From: Periplaneta americana
Taxonomy: Eukaryota; Arthropoda; Insecta; Blattodea; Blattidae
DNA: 64,000 nucleotides
Reading direction: 5' to 3'
Assembly (NCBI RefSeq): GCF_040183065.1
Contig: NC_091125.1
Coordinates: 127,302,621 to 127,366,620, forward strand
Position numbers and translations under genes: made by a program. A model generated the notes under the pieces. The model saw only the letters and a list, made by a program, of their open reading frames with translations, was not told the origin of the DNA and did no database searches. Positions 44,435-58,461 of this stretch are shown one piece after another; positions within the stretch are counted from its first letter, which is position 1; every line of letters begins with the position of its first letter.

Positions 44435-44957
44435 ATGCTGCCTGTTAGAAGCAAACTGAAAGGTCGGGTATTGCATTCGCAGTCGCGAGAAGTCGTGAGC
44501 AACGTGTAGCGCTTTATGAAGATAGCGTCGGAAGAAAAAACATAACAAATGCTGGAAAACTTGTAGCAGAGTTTACCGCTGTGTCTGAGAGCTGTGTTAG
44601 CCAAATAATAAGGGAGACTAAAGACATTGATAATCGGCACCAAAATCAACTGTGGACAACTTTAATGAAGCTGTCATAAAACGAACCAAAGCTAGAGTTC
44701 TATATTTCACAGAAATAGCGGCCCACACTTAAAAAAAGATATATCTTATTGAAATTGAAGGACTGTCGACTTTCAGGGAGATATCTCAACTTTGAGGAAA
44801 GTTATTTTGAAATTAGGATTTCATTGAAAAAAAAACACAAAATAATCGCCAAATTCTGGTCGAGCATGACAGCATTAGGGCCAAAAGTTTGCAGTATTTG
44901 AGGAAAATAAAGAATTACAGAGAAGAAGGCCGCTCCATCTTTTACATGGATGATGAT
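44435..44957 (+). pseudogene. DDE transposase remnant of the TA-targeting element
   Basis: Starts at ATG 44435 with MLPVRSKLKGRVLHSQSREV then VSNV-stop-RFMK, an N-terminal helix-turn-helix region. Later frames read FREISTLRKVILKLGFH, KKTQNNRQILVEHDS, LQYLRKIKNYREEGRSIFYM and then D D. IFYMDE(T/S)W is the usual first catalytic Asp motif in this family; the hAT duplication ATGATGAT falls exactly on it. Several stops and frameshifts. Confidence 0.7.
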
Positions 44958-47153
<2,196 letters not shown>

Positions 47154-47160
47154 ATGATGA

Positions 47161-47194
<34 letters not shown>

Positions 47195-47212
47195 GGTGGT
47201 GGTGGTGGTGGG
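47154..47212. repeat. GAT then GGT trinucleotide tract
   Basis: About ten GAT then nine GGT units; its first 8 bases are the hAT duplication. Confidence 0.95.
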
Positions 47213-47264
47213 AAAGGTAACAGTGAAGCAGTGATGAACATTACCGATATTTCCGCATGAGTAT

Positions 47265-47998
47265 ATTTCATTGTTAATTAGTGATTAACTGTTAAATATA
47301 GTGATTCGATTGCTGCTCATTGTATTTCCACATTAGTTTACTTCTTTAGTGTTTATTAGTGATTATTGTTCCGAACTGCTGCTGATTGTATTTCCTCATT
47401 GGTTTACTTCTTTATTGCTGATTATTATTCCGAACTCCTGCTCATTGTATTTCCATTAGTTTACTACTTTAGTGTTTATTAGTGATTATTGTTCCAAACT
47501 GCTGCTGATTGTATTTCCACATTAGTTTACTTCTTTAGCGTTTATTATTGTTCCGCACTCCTGCTCATTGTATTTTCATTAGTTTACTACTTTAGTGTTT
47601 ATTAGTGATTATTGTTCCGAACTGCTGCTGATTGTATTTCCTCATTGGTTTACTTCTTTATTGTTTATTATTGTTCCGCACTCCTGCTAATTGTATTTCC
47701 ATTAGGTTACTACTTCAGTGTTTATTAGTGACTATTGTTCCGAACTGCTGCTCATTGTATTTCCACATTAGTTTACTTCTTTAGCGTTTATTATTGTTCC
47801 GCACTCCTGCTCATTGTATTTTCATTAGTTTACTACTTCAGCGTTTATTAGTGACTATTGTTCCGAACTGTTGCTCATTGTATTTCCATTAGTTTACTTC
47901 TTTAGTGTTTATTAGTGACTATTGTTCCGAACTGCTGCTCATTGTATTTCCATGTTAGTTTACTTCATTAGTGTTTATTAGTGACTATTGTTCCGGAG
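47265..47998. repeat. Minisatellite, 66-bp and shortened units
   Basis: About a dozen copies of GTTTATTAGTGATTATTGTT, CCGAACTGCTGCTGATTGTA, TTTCCACATTAGTTTACTTC, TTTAGT. Some units lack the AGTGATTATT piece or carry CGCACTCC for CGAACTGC; the two unit types alternate, suggesting dimer-wise expansion. Lies inside the TA-targeting element. Confidence 0.95.
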
Positions 47999-48245
47999 TA
48001 TGAAGTGAACACAGTGACAGGAGCTCAAAATTATGCAGACGCTTCAACGTGAGACTTCATTTCTAATATGACTGTATTTCCCTCCCTCCATTCCCTCCGT
48101 CACGGATCGGTCTCCCTCCCACAGTCGAACCTTCTCCTCTCTCGCGTCGACGAGCTGTCACCATAAAGTAACTGGGCTGTACGTTCAACCAGAGGTCGCG
48201 GGATCGATACCCGGCCCCGGAACAATTTTTCGCTTAAAATTATTG

Positions 48246-49327
48246 TAATTAATAGATTGGTGATCGAATACATGGATGGATCTATAGATTGATAATTAAA
48301 TGCATGGATGTGTTAAGTAGTGAATAAGCGAACAGCCTAAACTAACACATTAACGAATAGCTCAAGAAATATATGAACCCTCGAATAGACAATTGAACGA
48401 GCGAATAATCCAATAAATGCTGAAATGTATAAAGAGATTGTTTGATGGATTTAGCTATAACTTAAACTTATTCAATGAATGATCCCACGACTGAATAAAT
48501 AAATCAGTCAACGAATCTATTAATTATTTGAGTCACTGAATTCGTGGACGGTTGAACAGGTGCTGAAAATAACGTATGGATTGTGCTGGAAGATATGGGT
48601 TGATGGCTGAGTGGATGGATGAATGAATGAATGAATGAATGAATGAATGAATGAATGAATGAATGAATGAATGAATGAATCATCATTCTAAGTACTGCGT
48701 TATTTGGCTTAAGTATAACAATTCCATGGTGATTATGATGATGATTGTCGTGAGATGATGATGATGATGATGATGATGATGATAATAAATAAGGGGAAAG
48801 AGAAAAAAATATAATTTGGAGTGAAGTAACTGAAATCATATTTAAATACTACCGTACTGACAATCTCCAATCGACTGCGTAAACTTTTTATAAACTTCCC
48901 TAAATGAAATAACAAACATGCCTCTTCCTCCATGAGTCTTTGTAAGTACAAACAATGTCTTCCGGGAGGATGGTTGATGTAAGCACATACAGTATTACAT
49001 GTGGATACGCAAACTAACGATTCGGAGAAAGACAGAGAGCGCAGCGTTGGCGTCGGTCAATTCTGCCAACAGCTTGTTTGAAGGACACGTCCATTAACCA
49101 GTTCCAGTTACCACTCTTAACATTTCTGCTCCACTTCATAAAATAAAAAATGTCGGTTGTAAAATACTCCTCCCTTATTTACATTGTAATTGTCGGCCCA
49201 AGATTCCTCCAGTCTAAACAGGAGAATTTATCTGTGGGAATATAATTTTAGGTAAATAGGGGTGCGGACTTGGAAAAAGGAAAAACGAAATAATACCGAG
49301 TTCTTACCAACAGAATACGGAACTATT
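48246..49327. other. No gene; (GAAT)n at 48613-48680 and (GAT)n at 48756-48784
   Basis: The open frames here are due to the microsatellites. Confidence 0.7.
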
Positions 49328-50540
49328 TCAATCTGTTATTTAACGACGTTGTACCAGCTGCCAAGATACCTAGTGTCTATGGCAGTAGTTGCCAAACACC
49401 ACGAAATTGTGACGTAATAGAAATGTAACTCGCACACCACTATCGCAGGGAGAGGGGTGGAGTGGGTATATCCTCAGGTAATGCAGTGAATAACAGTGCA
49501 GAGACGGACTGTGACCAAAAAAACGAAAGCAATATAATATTCTTATACTATTAACTATACACACTTTTTTCCATGTTAATTTTTTATCCTCCTATTAATT
49601 ATTTTTGTATTATTAATAAAATAAAATAAATTAATGTTCTTATTTACCATATAAAGAGCGTGTACTTTACATCAGCAGATATTTGAAATTAAAAAAACGT
49701 ACCAGGCTGGTCACGAAGTTGTAAATTACACTACATACTTCAAAAAAACGTTGAATTATTTTACTCCGATTAAGACATAGAAGCCGATATTTTTTATTGT
49801 TTATTTATTAATGAAATATTCAAATTACACTCATACGTAGAAAAAAAACGTGGAAGTATTTTACACCGATTAAAACATAGAAGCCAATACCTTTTATTGT
49901 TTATTTATTAATGAAATATTCAAATTACACTACATACAGTATGTCGAAAAAAAACGTCGATGTATTTCACTCCGATTAAGACATAGAAGCCGTTACTTTT
50001 TATCGTTCATTATTCAAGTTACAGGTAAGGGCGTGGTAGTCTTCATAACAAGAAAAATAATGACAACGTACATTGTTATTTTATACTTCATTTAAAATTA
50101 TACAACAAATTAAGTATCTCATATTTTTGCCATCTCCACAAAATAAATACTTTTCCTCCCATGCAACTTAAAATTAAGTTTTTACTTATTATCTGTTTTG
50201 GAAAAGACATCGAAACATATTATCCTACACACTTGTAACATTACATGCGTACGTCCGATGCTGATAAATGTCTTTAGGGTGGGGGTATGATGTCATGGTT
50301 ACGCTTAAGTGGAGACAGGAGCATGTGTCGCGACACTGCTTTTGTCGATCACTGGTCTATGGAATTGGACACAGCAAAATGGTAATGCGAGATGATTTCG
50401 CCATGAAATTACCTTACATTCATACTACACTTGGGGAAGACCTAGGAAAGAAGCACACTAAATAAGCAACACAAATTGGATTCGAACTCACGCCCGAGCC
50501 CAGCACAGCAATTAAATTGTAGGTTTTCCTGGTAATTGTC
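49328..50540 (-). mobile_element. SINE family B split by a hAT
   Basis: The left piece TTATTTAACGACGTTGTACC and the right piece from 50355 (GTCTATGGAATTGG, then GCGAGATGATTTCGCC) join into the family body (TAGCGTCGATGGAATTGG) when the hAT is removed. The tRNA-like end near 50475-50500 has B-box inverse TGGATTCGAACTCACGC. Confidence 0.7.
49383..50354. mobile_element. Non-autonomous hAT, family N1, copy 2 (972 bp)
   Basis: Perfect duplication GTCTATGG at 49375-49382 and 50355-50362. Ends CAGTAGTTGCCAAA and, inward, CAGTGATCGACAAA. It has one more internal tandem unit than copy 1 (19475-20372), which explains most of the 74-bp length difference. Confidence 0.92.
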
Positions 50541-50859
50541 TTAAGAAGGATATTGGGATTCAAACCCAAGATCTCTGATATTTCAGAACTACTTGCAGGT
50601 TCCGTTTTCAGCACATTTCACTCAAGATCTGAAGAACTGACTGTTATTCGTCGTGTGTATCTAACCCGTAGGACAAGAACGCCATAACGGCCCTATAAAA
50701 CTAAACGATCCTTCATGTCTTGAAAAAAGCTGCGTCTTTGGCTAACAAACAAACGTTCTGATGGGGGCAGAAAAAAAAAGTTAATTTTTTTTCTTCCACC
50801 ACGCTAATAATGTCAAAAGAAGTGCTTATACAAATTTTGGCCACTCGACCGCAATTACG

Positions 50860-51205
50860 AGGCCGTCCAGAAAGTGATTTTCCCTGGAGCCGTTTATAGA
50901 AAAAAAGCACAATTGCATGGAAATATTTATTGAAGCAGATACAGCAATTGTTGCACTATTTGTCAACATATCCCCCACTGGAATTGAGACATTTATCATA
51001 TCATGGGATCAATTTTTGTGTCGTAGAATTCAGCCGCCTCAGATCGGAACGAGCGTTTGTCTGCGTTTTCACCTCTCTCTGTCGATCCCGTGATATGAGA
51101 AAGGTCTCAATTCCGATGGAAAATATGTTCCAAAATAGCTCAACAATTTCGGTGTCTGTTCCAATAAATTTGTCCAATGAGATTATGTATTTTTTCTGTT
51201 AACGA
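50860..51205 (-). pseudogene. Mariner 3' end: transposase C-terminus and terminal repeat
   Basis: The left edge GGCCGTCCAGAAAGTGATTT looks like a mariner terminus. Minus-strand frames give SEAAEFYDTKI and, in another frame, TTQKLIP-stop-YDKCLNSSGGYVDK, the characteristic C-terminus of SETMAR-related mariner transposases, ending a short distance before the terminus. The remainder of the gene is absent. Confidence 0.6.
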
Positions 51206-51224
51206 CCCCTGGCGAACTTATTTT

Positions 51225-51330
51225 TTTACGGCGCTAGAACATTTGTCTTCGAGAGAGACGAACAGGATTCAATCCCCGGACTGGTCATGATGGAATTTGT
51301 GGTTAACAAAGGAGAAATGTAGGGGATTTT
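51225..51330 (+). mobile_element. tRNA-like SINE head
   Basis: GGCGCTAGAACATTTGTCTT then B-box-like ACAGGATTCAATCCCCGG. Body and end not recognised; no second copy in the window. Confidence 0.4.
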
Positions 51331-51724
51331 GTTGGGGTACTACTAATTTGCTCTTTCATTTCAACAACACTCTCGACCTTCCCCTTCCACCTTCCCCTTA
51401 GTTCATCTATCATCTGCAATACCGTGCTGGGATGAAACTTCGTCCCTGTTTACACAGTCTTGTTTCCTCGCCTGCTTTCAGGCGCCTGACTTTCTGAGCA
51501 TGCGCATTTAATTTTTTTCCCCAAGTCAGGCGTCAGGAAAGAATCGAGCTTGCTCTCATTTCTGTTCCTGTCCGTTCTCTCAGGAACGTGTCGAACGTTC
51601 CTCAAACTTTCAAGCTAAATCTAGCTTGTTTATGTTTAGCTTAGCGGCAAAAAAATTCCATTCCACTTAGACGAAGACCATGGTTATCGGAAGAAAAATA
51701 AAAAAGATAACTTGTAAATTTTAA
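51331..51724. other. No recognised feature
   Basis: Non-coding. Confidence 0.4.
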
Positions 51725-52333
51725 AGGAGGCCGTAGAGCAAGTGGACAGCTTCAAATACTTGGTATATACTATAAGCAGTAACATGAGCTGCTGCCAAGA
51801 AGTCAAAAGGAGGATAGCAATGGCAAAGAAAGCTGTTAATAGAGAAAGGAGCTCTGGAAGAAGAATTAAGGAAGTGATTATTGAAGTGCTTTGTAAGGAG
51901 TGTGGCATTGTGTGGGGCAGAAACATGGACATTAGGACGAAGTGAAGAGAAGCGACTAGAAACATTTGAAATATGGATATGGAGAAGAATGGAGCGTGTG
52001 AAGTGGACAGACAGAATAAGAAATAGGGAGTGTGTGCGAAGAAAGAATGATGCTGAAAATGATCAGGAAGAGAAAAGTGAATTAATTTAGTAACTGGCTA
52101 AGAAGAAATTGCGTACTGGAGGATTGACTGGAAGGAATGGTGAAAGGAAGAAGAGTTCGTGGCAGAAGAAGGTATCAGTTGATAGACGACATTAAGATAT
52201 GTGGCTCATAAGCGGAGACTAAGAGGATAGGCAGAAAGTAGAGAAAATTGTAGAATTCTGAGTTTGCAGTGAAAGACCTGCAAAAAGTATGAATGAATGA
52301 ATGAATGAATGAATGAATGAATGAATGAATGGT
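51725..52333 (+). mobile_element. RTE-like LINE, second family, 5'-truncated, (AATG)n tail
   Basis: Frames cover QVDSFKYLVYTISSNMSCCQ, VKRRIAMAKKAVNRERS, then shifted ALCGAETWTLGRSEEKRLET and WIWRRMERVKWTDRIRNREC, then GMVKGRRVRGRRRYQLIDDI. FKYLG-like, (C/Y)GAETWTL and EEKRLE-x-FE-x-W parallel the first RTE family ([18 protein letters not shown]), confirming shared ancestry but with different residues. The 3' end is (GAAT)n at 52288-52332. Dead by frameshifts. Confidence 0.78.
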
Positions 52334-52535
52334 AATGGCCGAGTACATAATCGAGAATTCGATTCATTTCCCACTCTCAGTGACTTTCTAGCAAGAAATG
52401 AATATGATTTCTCTCGTCCAGTATATTTGGAAATGTAGAAGAATATCTTGATTTAGTGACATTAAATGAATGTAATATATTGTTTCTTGCAGCGAAATAA
52501 TCATTTACATGAACACCTCTTCTTCTTTGTGACAG

Positions 52536-52744
52536 ATAATGATTCGCCCCTCAAAGAAAAAGATGGGATAACAGAATTATCTTCTGATTCGAGCTTAAAA
52601 ATCGTGTCTTCTACAATGACTGTTGCAATTGAGACATTCTTTGGAACAAGAAATAAACTACAAAATCTTGAATTTAAGATACAGATCATTAAACATATTA
52701 CATCTGGAACAGTTTTGCGCAGAACGACATTCAAATGTTTCTAG
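52536..52744 (+). CDS. Candidate exon D, possible alternative last exon of the acidic-protein gene
   Basis: A strong acceptor (CTCTTCTTCTTTGTGACAG) opens a frame entered in phase 1, the phase left by exon A: DNDSPLKEKDGITELSSDSS, LKIVSSTMTVAIETFFGTRN, KLQNLEFKIQ, ending at TAG 52742-52744. It has no good donor before the stop, so it would be a last exon. It is not repeated in the window. No polyadenylation signal is obvious close by. Equally it could belong to another gene or be chance. Confidence 0.35.
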
Positions 52745-53184
52745 AGGACGCTGTTGGAGGGAAATAATATTTTGTCAGGAGGGAAATATGTTATTAAGGA
52801 TTCAATTATATATTGGAAGCGAAAAAATGACAAAGTACGTTAACTTGTTATACCAGGGAATGTCTCAATTTTGGGTGCACGTTCGACCCATGAACCTCGA
52901 TATTTCCCTAATTGTTATGAACACACACTGCCATTTGCATAAACATACTTGGTGAGTGTACACTTTCTGCTCTAATCTTCTTCAAGGACAAATGCAGCAA
53001 CCTAAAGAAGAGCTAGAGTTGCAACTTAAGAGTAGGCCTATTTACAAGTGAAACTGACAGCTGCAAGGCAATACCAATCGTCCTATAACCAACTCCATGT
53101 TAAGTTTAAAAAAACTGGTTTCATATTTTACAGCAAAGCTGTAATATAACGTAAAATAACTTTTTATATAGCCTATTGCACATG
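52745..53184. other. No recognised feature
   Basis: Non-coding. Confidence 0.4.
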
Positions 53185-53947
53185 TGAGGGGTCTAGAAAC
53201 AGAACGAACCAAATGCAATTTTTCACAATTTGAATTAAAAGGTGTTTCGTAAAGGTGGGAACAAAAACTACCAAATGATGTAGCTATGATTTCCATTCTT
53301 AAATATTTGCATGCAGTATTGATAATGGAAAAAGTGACCTGGTTACAAAATGTACCATATGCATTGAAAATATTTTCTAATGTAGAAACAAAACGTACTA
53401 GGCCTATTTTTATTTGCATTATGCGTCATTTACACGTTACAAGTCTGAATGGGTTCTTCCCCAATTGGATTTATCGTGTCAATCTTTTGTTTAGCAAGTT
53501 TCTGAGGTAGCTAGGGATTCCGTCGATCCTTCAAAATGTGAAATGAATCCTGTTATGATGGAGAACTAGACATTCTGGACAATGACATGGGTCAGATGTA
53601 ATTGTTTTTCTCAGTTGAAGAAAAATTTCAAGTTACTTTGACTGCTTGTCCTATGTAATCTATTAGACAGACAAATTATTCAGAGTTTTTGTTCTTATGT
53701 AATGTATGTAATTTCAATGTTTTAGCATCAAAACGTACCAAGTGCAAATGTAAATTTAAAGTTTGATTATTTCTGTAGACAAATTATTTTCAAAAATAAC
53801 GACATTTCATTTATATCATTGAAATACATTAAGACGAAAAAAAAGCAAATTGAAAATATTTAAACACAAAGTCGTAGAACGTTTTTGCATTTTCCAAAAA
53901 AAAAAACACGATTTTGTACTTGGTACGTTCTGTTTCTAGATCCCTCA
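53185..53947. mobile_element. Inverted-repeat element, ~763 bp
   Basis: The left end TGAGGGGTCTAGAAACAGAA and inward right end TGAGGGATCTAGAAACAGAA continue CG(A/T)ACCAA. Internal echoes of the motif (AAACAAAACGTACTAGG near 53388, CAAAACGTACCAAGTGCAAA near 53730) suggest subterminal binding sites. No transposase. Confidence 0.78.
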
Positions 53948-55339
53948 TAATGTCTTACACTAATGTCTGTAGAGAAGGGAACGATTCTATGGACATCAAC
54001 ACATTTGTGGGCCTCTCCTAGTTTGTGAACAGCAGAGCGTAGGGGTTTCCACTGACCGAGTCACACACGGGACACAACATTAATAAGGAACATGCCCGAG
54101 GCAGGATTCGAACTCACGAACCTTTGGACCGCGCCACCCGTCTCCGTGTATGTAACTTTATTACACACTTTGAAACTGAGGCACCAAATAAAACAACAGC
54201 CCAAGTTGTCTATTTTGCGAAATTGAGATTTCTACAAATGTTAGCTCTGCTAAGGCAGAGCGACCTTCCACATCAATAAATAGCGCAAGTCCATGCATTT
54301 ATATACGTTTGTGACGTCTTCATCCTTCGTACCCATGTAACAATATCCCTAGTTTATCAGTTTAGTCACAGTTTCGTTGTCAGCAGTGGAATCGTATGTT
54401 GCTGCAAAGTCACTGGGTTGACAAGTCTGGGAAATTGAGAACACTAGCCAGCTGAACGAAGTTTCGAGTGAATATGAAAGTGAAATTTGTCTGGAAGTGC
54501 TAATCCTGCAGAATGAAGACAAAATAAATGCAAGATAATAAAAAAAAAATGTGAAGAGAAGCAAAACTGTAACCAACAACGTTCACCATGGAGCATGCAG
54601 AATGAAATGTTGAGTAAACGGCAGCATGCAGCTTTGAATATTTTCGTTTTTTTTCCCTCACAATAATTTCAACAATATTTTTGCCCGTCCAAAATATTTT
54701 GCCTGTGGATAATGTAAAGAGTCGAATACCAAAATTTTGGTTGAAAAGAACACTGATGTTGACATGTTGAAAAGGAGGAAAATTCGTCAACGAAAGGCAA
54801 ACAATTAGAATTACTAGAGTATTTTATGATGTTATGGAATTTCCTTATAATCGGTGTTTTTATGTACGCTAATTTGCTATTTTTTCTGAAATAGTTTTGT
54901 GCAGACATATTTGTTCGTTTACGTGAATTTTTAATCATTTAGTCTATTTATAATGAACCAAAGTTTAATTCAATATAGCAAAGAAGAGCTCAATAGAACA
55001 ACGTGCCAAGTCAAGCTTAAATATAAGCCTTAATATTATTCTGCACCCAACAAGCACCACACAAACATTAAACTTGATGCTATATCCTATTTGGCTATGT
55101 AAAACTATAATCTAAAACCTGTTAATAAAATGCAACCAGAAATGAATAATTCAAAGAAATCTTCCTCATGTAAAATTTGGTTTTCTAGACTTGGGCTGTT
55201 GTTTCATTTGGAGTCTCAATTATATTCAAATTGTGGAACTAAGATTTAATATCACTATCAATTCAATATAGTAAGAATATTTAAATCAATACATTATGCA
55301 AATATTCAAGGAGTAGAACAAGTTTGTCGGCCTAAAATA

Positions 55340-55344
<5 letters not shown>
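53948..55344. other. Mostly featureless; tRNA-like inverse at 54045-54150
   Basis: A minus-strand B-box (inverse of GGCAGGATTCGAACTC) with CGCGCCACCC beyond it suggests a decayed SINE. The rest is AT-rich. Confidence 0.45.
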
Positions 55345-55405
<61 letters not shown>

Positions 55406-55437
55406 GTGTGTGCGTGCGCGTGTGCGTGTGTGTGTGT
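55345..55437. repeat. Compound microsatellite (AT)n (AG)n (TG)n
   Basis: Three dinucleotide tracts in a row, ending exactly at the mariner's left terminus. Confidence 0.97.
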
Positions 55438-56779
55438 GCCGAAGAAATGTATACAGTTTGACAGGAGATAACTATTTAATATACTTCAAAGTTGGACCGA
55501 AAAACAACAGTAATGTGTAATATGTTGTCCTGTAAACAGATGAGACTCACATACGTTATACTAGCGTTGCTGCACGGCAGGTCAATCAACAACAACAAAA
55601 TGGAGCCAAGATTATCGTTTGAACAGCGGAAAGCAATTGTGAAGTAGTATTGGAGAACCGAGAATGTTGTTGAAGTTCAACGACAATGGAGACGTGAGTA
55701 CAGAACAGAACCACCAACGCGATTAACAATTGCACGCATTCGTGACAAATTTGAGACCCATGGTACCGTATGCGATGTTTACAAGGGCAGATCTGGGAGA
55801 CCTCGCACATCAACAAGCCCCGCGTCCTCGGCTATGGTTTTGGAACGTTTTGAGCACTCGCTGCAGAAATCTACAAAGCAATATGCACGTGAGACTGGGA
55901 TTAGCAGAACCAGCGTACGTCGTATTATTAAAACAGTAAAATTGAAAGTTTTCATCCCAAGACTTTTGTATGCATTAAATGAAGATGACCCTGAACGGAG
56001 AATGCAGTACTGTGAGTGGTTTCGGAACATGGTGCAAGAGGATGAGGCCTTCGTAAGGAAAGTTGTTTAGTACGATGAGGCACAATTTAAGTTGAATGGA
56101 ACTGTTGACCGGCATAACTGTGTCTACTGGTGTGCAAACAATCCACATGCTTTTGTGGAAAAGGCTGTTAATTTACCTGGAATTAATGTGTTGTGTGGGT
56201 TGTCATCTAGGGGTCTAATTGAACCATTCTTTATTGATGGAATAGAACTGGTCAAGTGTACCTGAACATGTTACGCACATCCGTCTTACCCGCCATTCGT
56301 ACACTGTATGGAAACGAGGAATTTTACTTCCAACGTGATGGCGCACTACCACATTACCACCGAGATGTACGTGCGTACCTTGATGACAATCTTCCAGGGC
56401 ACTGGATAGGACGAAGAAGTCCTATTGGGTTTCCACCGCGTTCTCCGGATCTAACTCAGATGGACTTTTACGTATTGGGGACTCTTAAGAATGTTGTATA
56501 TCGTAGAAAACCAGCTACACTGGCAGCACTTCGGGAAGAAATTGAAGCGGAATGTGCTGCAATCGCTGAAGACACTTTCGCAAACGTTACTCAAACAGTA
56601 GTTCAACGTACTCAGAAGTGTGTCGACGCTCATGGTGGGCATTTTGAGCAACTGTTGTAACTGTAAAAGTCTAAGATGATTAGTGCTCATCATTTTCTGT
56701 TTGTGTGAATTCAGCTTTGTTATGTTAGCATAGTTTTTTCTTTGCTTGAAGTGTTTATACATTTTTTGGCACTTCTGTG
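55436..56779 (+). mobile_element. Mariner-family element with DD41D spacing (rosa-like)
   Basis: The left end GTGCCGAAGAAATGTATACA and inward right end GTGCCAAAAAATGTATAAAC. The left flank is a dinucleotide tract that blurs the TA; a TA follows at 56780-56781. Same terminal family as the fragment at 815. Transposase length is normal, with two stops and one frameshift. Confidence 0.88.
55600..56660 (+). pseudogene. DD41D mariner transposase, broken
   Basis: ATG at 55600 (MEPRLSFEQRKAIVK, then a stop at 55645-55647). Helix-turn-helix regions follow (YKGRSGRPRTS; TGISRTSVRRIIK). A stop at 56068-56070 sits just before the first catalytic Asp in [10 protein letters not shown]. After LIEPFFIDG a frameshift near 56245 leads to FYFQRDGALPHYHRDVRAYL (second Asp) and PPRSPDLTQMDFYVLGTLKN (third Asp, 41 residues on). 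DD41D is the published signature of the rosa group. It ends GGHFEQLL at 56660. Roughly 350 codons, a full length. Confidence 0.9.
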
Positions 56780-56781
56780 TA

Positions 56782-57512
56782 GTATATAGGTGCTACGTCA
56801 AAATGAAATATAGATCTCAAGAGATCGTTTCACTCAAAAGTTGGGAATCTGTGGTCTAGATGTCAAACGGCCCTGAAAATGTAGTGATGTACTACAATGT
56901 AACAATGTATGTTATATACTTTGCCGTTGATGAAGAAGCTCAACTTTCAGGAGAATAAGTAAATTATATATTAATTAATAGTAGTATGGAGCACTTGTTA
57001 GCAAATAATATGTCAGAAATGGTAAAAAAGTGAAACTTCGATTACTTTTTGTCCTAAAGTTCATTCGATTTTTCTTTACTCCTTTGTTAAGTATTATTGG
57101 TGAAACTTTGATCCCGCTTCACACTGAAGAAAACCTGCTTAAACATTGAAAACAACATCAAAATGTGATAACTGCCAAAGTTTTAAATCCAATTAATCCC
57201 CGCTTCCAAATACCTTTGTTTTTTATATACCTGACCGATGATTTTCTCAGACATTCTCACACGAAATCATCACGCAAACCAGTGGCGCCACGTTATGTTG
57301 CACTACGCGGGGAAGTACTCTATTCGTCCAGGGTAAATCTATTTGTGTACCTATCTACCAGAAAAGGCGAATATGAAAGGTATGAACAATCCAAACCTAA
57401 GCTGTCACTGATCCTCGACTTCACGAAAACTCGTTTATTTATTTTTCCAAATATAGTCTATGTATATTTGCGAAGTTATACCATCTCTTAGTTTCATTTC
57501 GTCATGAAATAA
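56782..57512. other. No recognised feature
   Basis: A 108-codon frame at 57165-57491 has no motif and overlaps plain AT-rich DNA. Confidence 0.4.
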
Positions 57513-57514
57513 TG

Positions 57515-57710
57515 CAGCATAGTCCACCGCTGTGCAGTAGAGATTAGTACATCTGACTGTGAAACGAACGGGCCCGAGTTCAAATCCTGGTTGGGACGAG
57601 TTCCCTGTTTGCGTTTTTCCGGGATTTCCCCTCAACCAATCGAAATAGAATTGCTAGGTGACGTTCGACGTTGGACCTCGGACTCATTTCGCCATCATTA
57701 ATCCACATAC
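57515..57710 (+). mobile_element. tRNA-derived SINE, family A-like
   Basis: The head CCACCGCTGTGCAGTAGAGA with B-box CGAGTTCAAATCCTGG, then GGGACGAGTT, GTTTTTCCGGGATTTCCCCT and CGGACTCATTTCGCC as in family A read on the other strand. Confidence 0.75.
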
Positions 57711-57932
57711 CATCCATACAATAGCCCGGCTTAAGTTCACGGTGCAGAGTGCTGAACTTGTACATAAGCGCGACCGTTCGGCTACCAAATCATTCACAGA
57801 ATAAAAATGATAAGCACAATAAGCCTCAGGCTGCAGTGTAAGCCTTTGGGTGCCTTCTCCATACAATAAAAAATAACGCAACACAAATCAGACATCAGTC
57901 CTGTGTTTGATGCGTAGCAAAACCTTACGTAC

Positions 57933-58392
57933 TTACTTACTTACAAGTGGCTTTTAGATAACCCAGAGGTTCATTGCCACCCTTACATAAGCCCGCCATC
58001 AGTCCCTATTCTGAGCAAGATTAATCCAGTCCCTACCATCATATCCGACCTCCCTCAAATCCATTTTAATATTATCCTCTCATATACATTTCGGCTTCCC
58101 CAATGGTCTTTTTCCCACAGTCTCCCAACTAACACTCTATACGTATTTCTGGATTCACCCATGCGTGCTACATGCCCTGCCCATCTCAAACGTCTGGATT
58201 TAATATTATATTAGGTGACGAATGCAATGTTCTGCGTTATGTAACTTTCTCCATTCTCCTGTAACTTCATCCCTCTTAGTCCCAACAATTTTCCTAAGCA
58301 CCATATTCTCGAACCACCTTAACCTATGGACCTCTCTCAAAGTGAGATTTCAAGTTTTACAACCATACAGAACAACCGGTATTGCGTAGCGA
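57933..58392 (-). mobile_element. RTE-like LINE, copy D (oldest-looking)
   Basis: Tail (TTAC)n at 57930-57942, then the diverged 3' end (GGCTTTTAGATAACCCAGAG). Small deletions and many changes break the frame throughout; homology ends near 58392. No frame of note survives. Confidence 0.82.
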
Positions 58393-58461
58393 GATCTTAT
58401 TTGAATATAATATCTACCGTCAAAGTCAGTATCTTTTAGGACACTTTTTACATTGAGGTAA

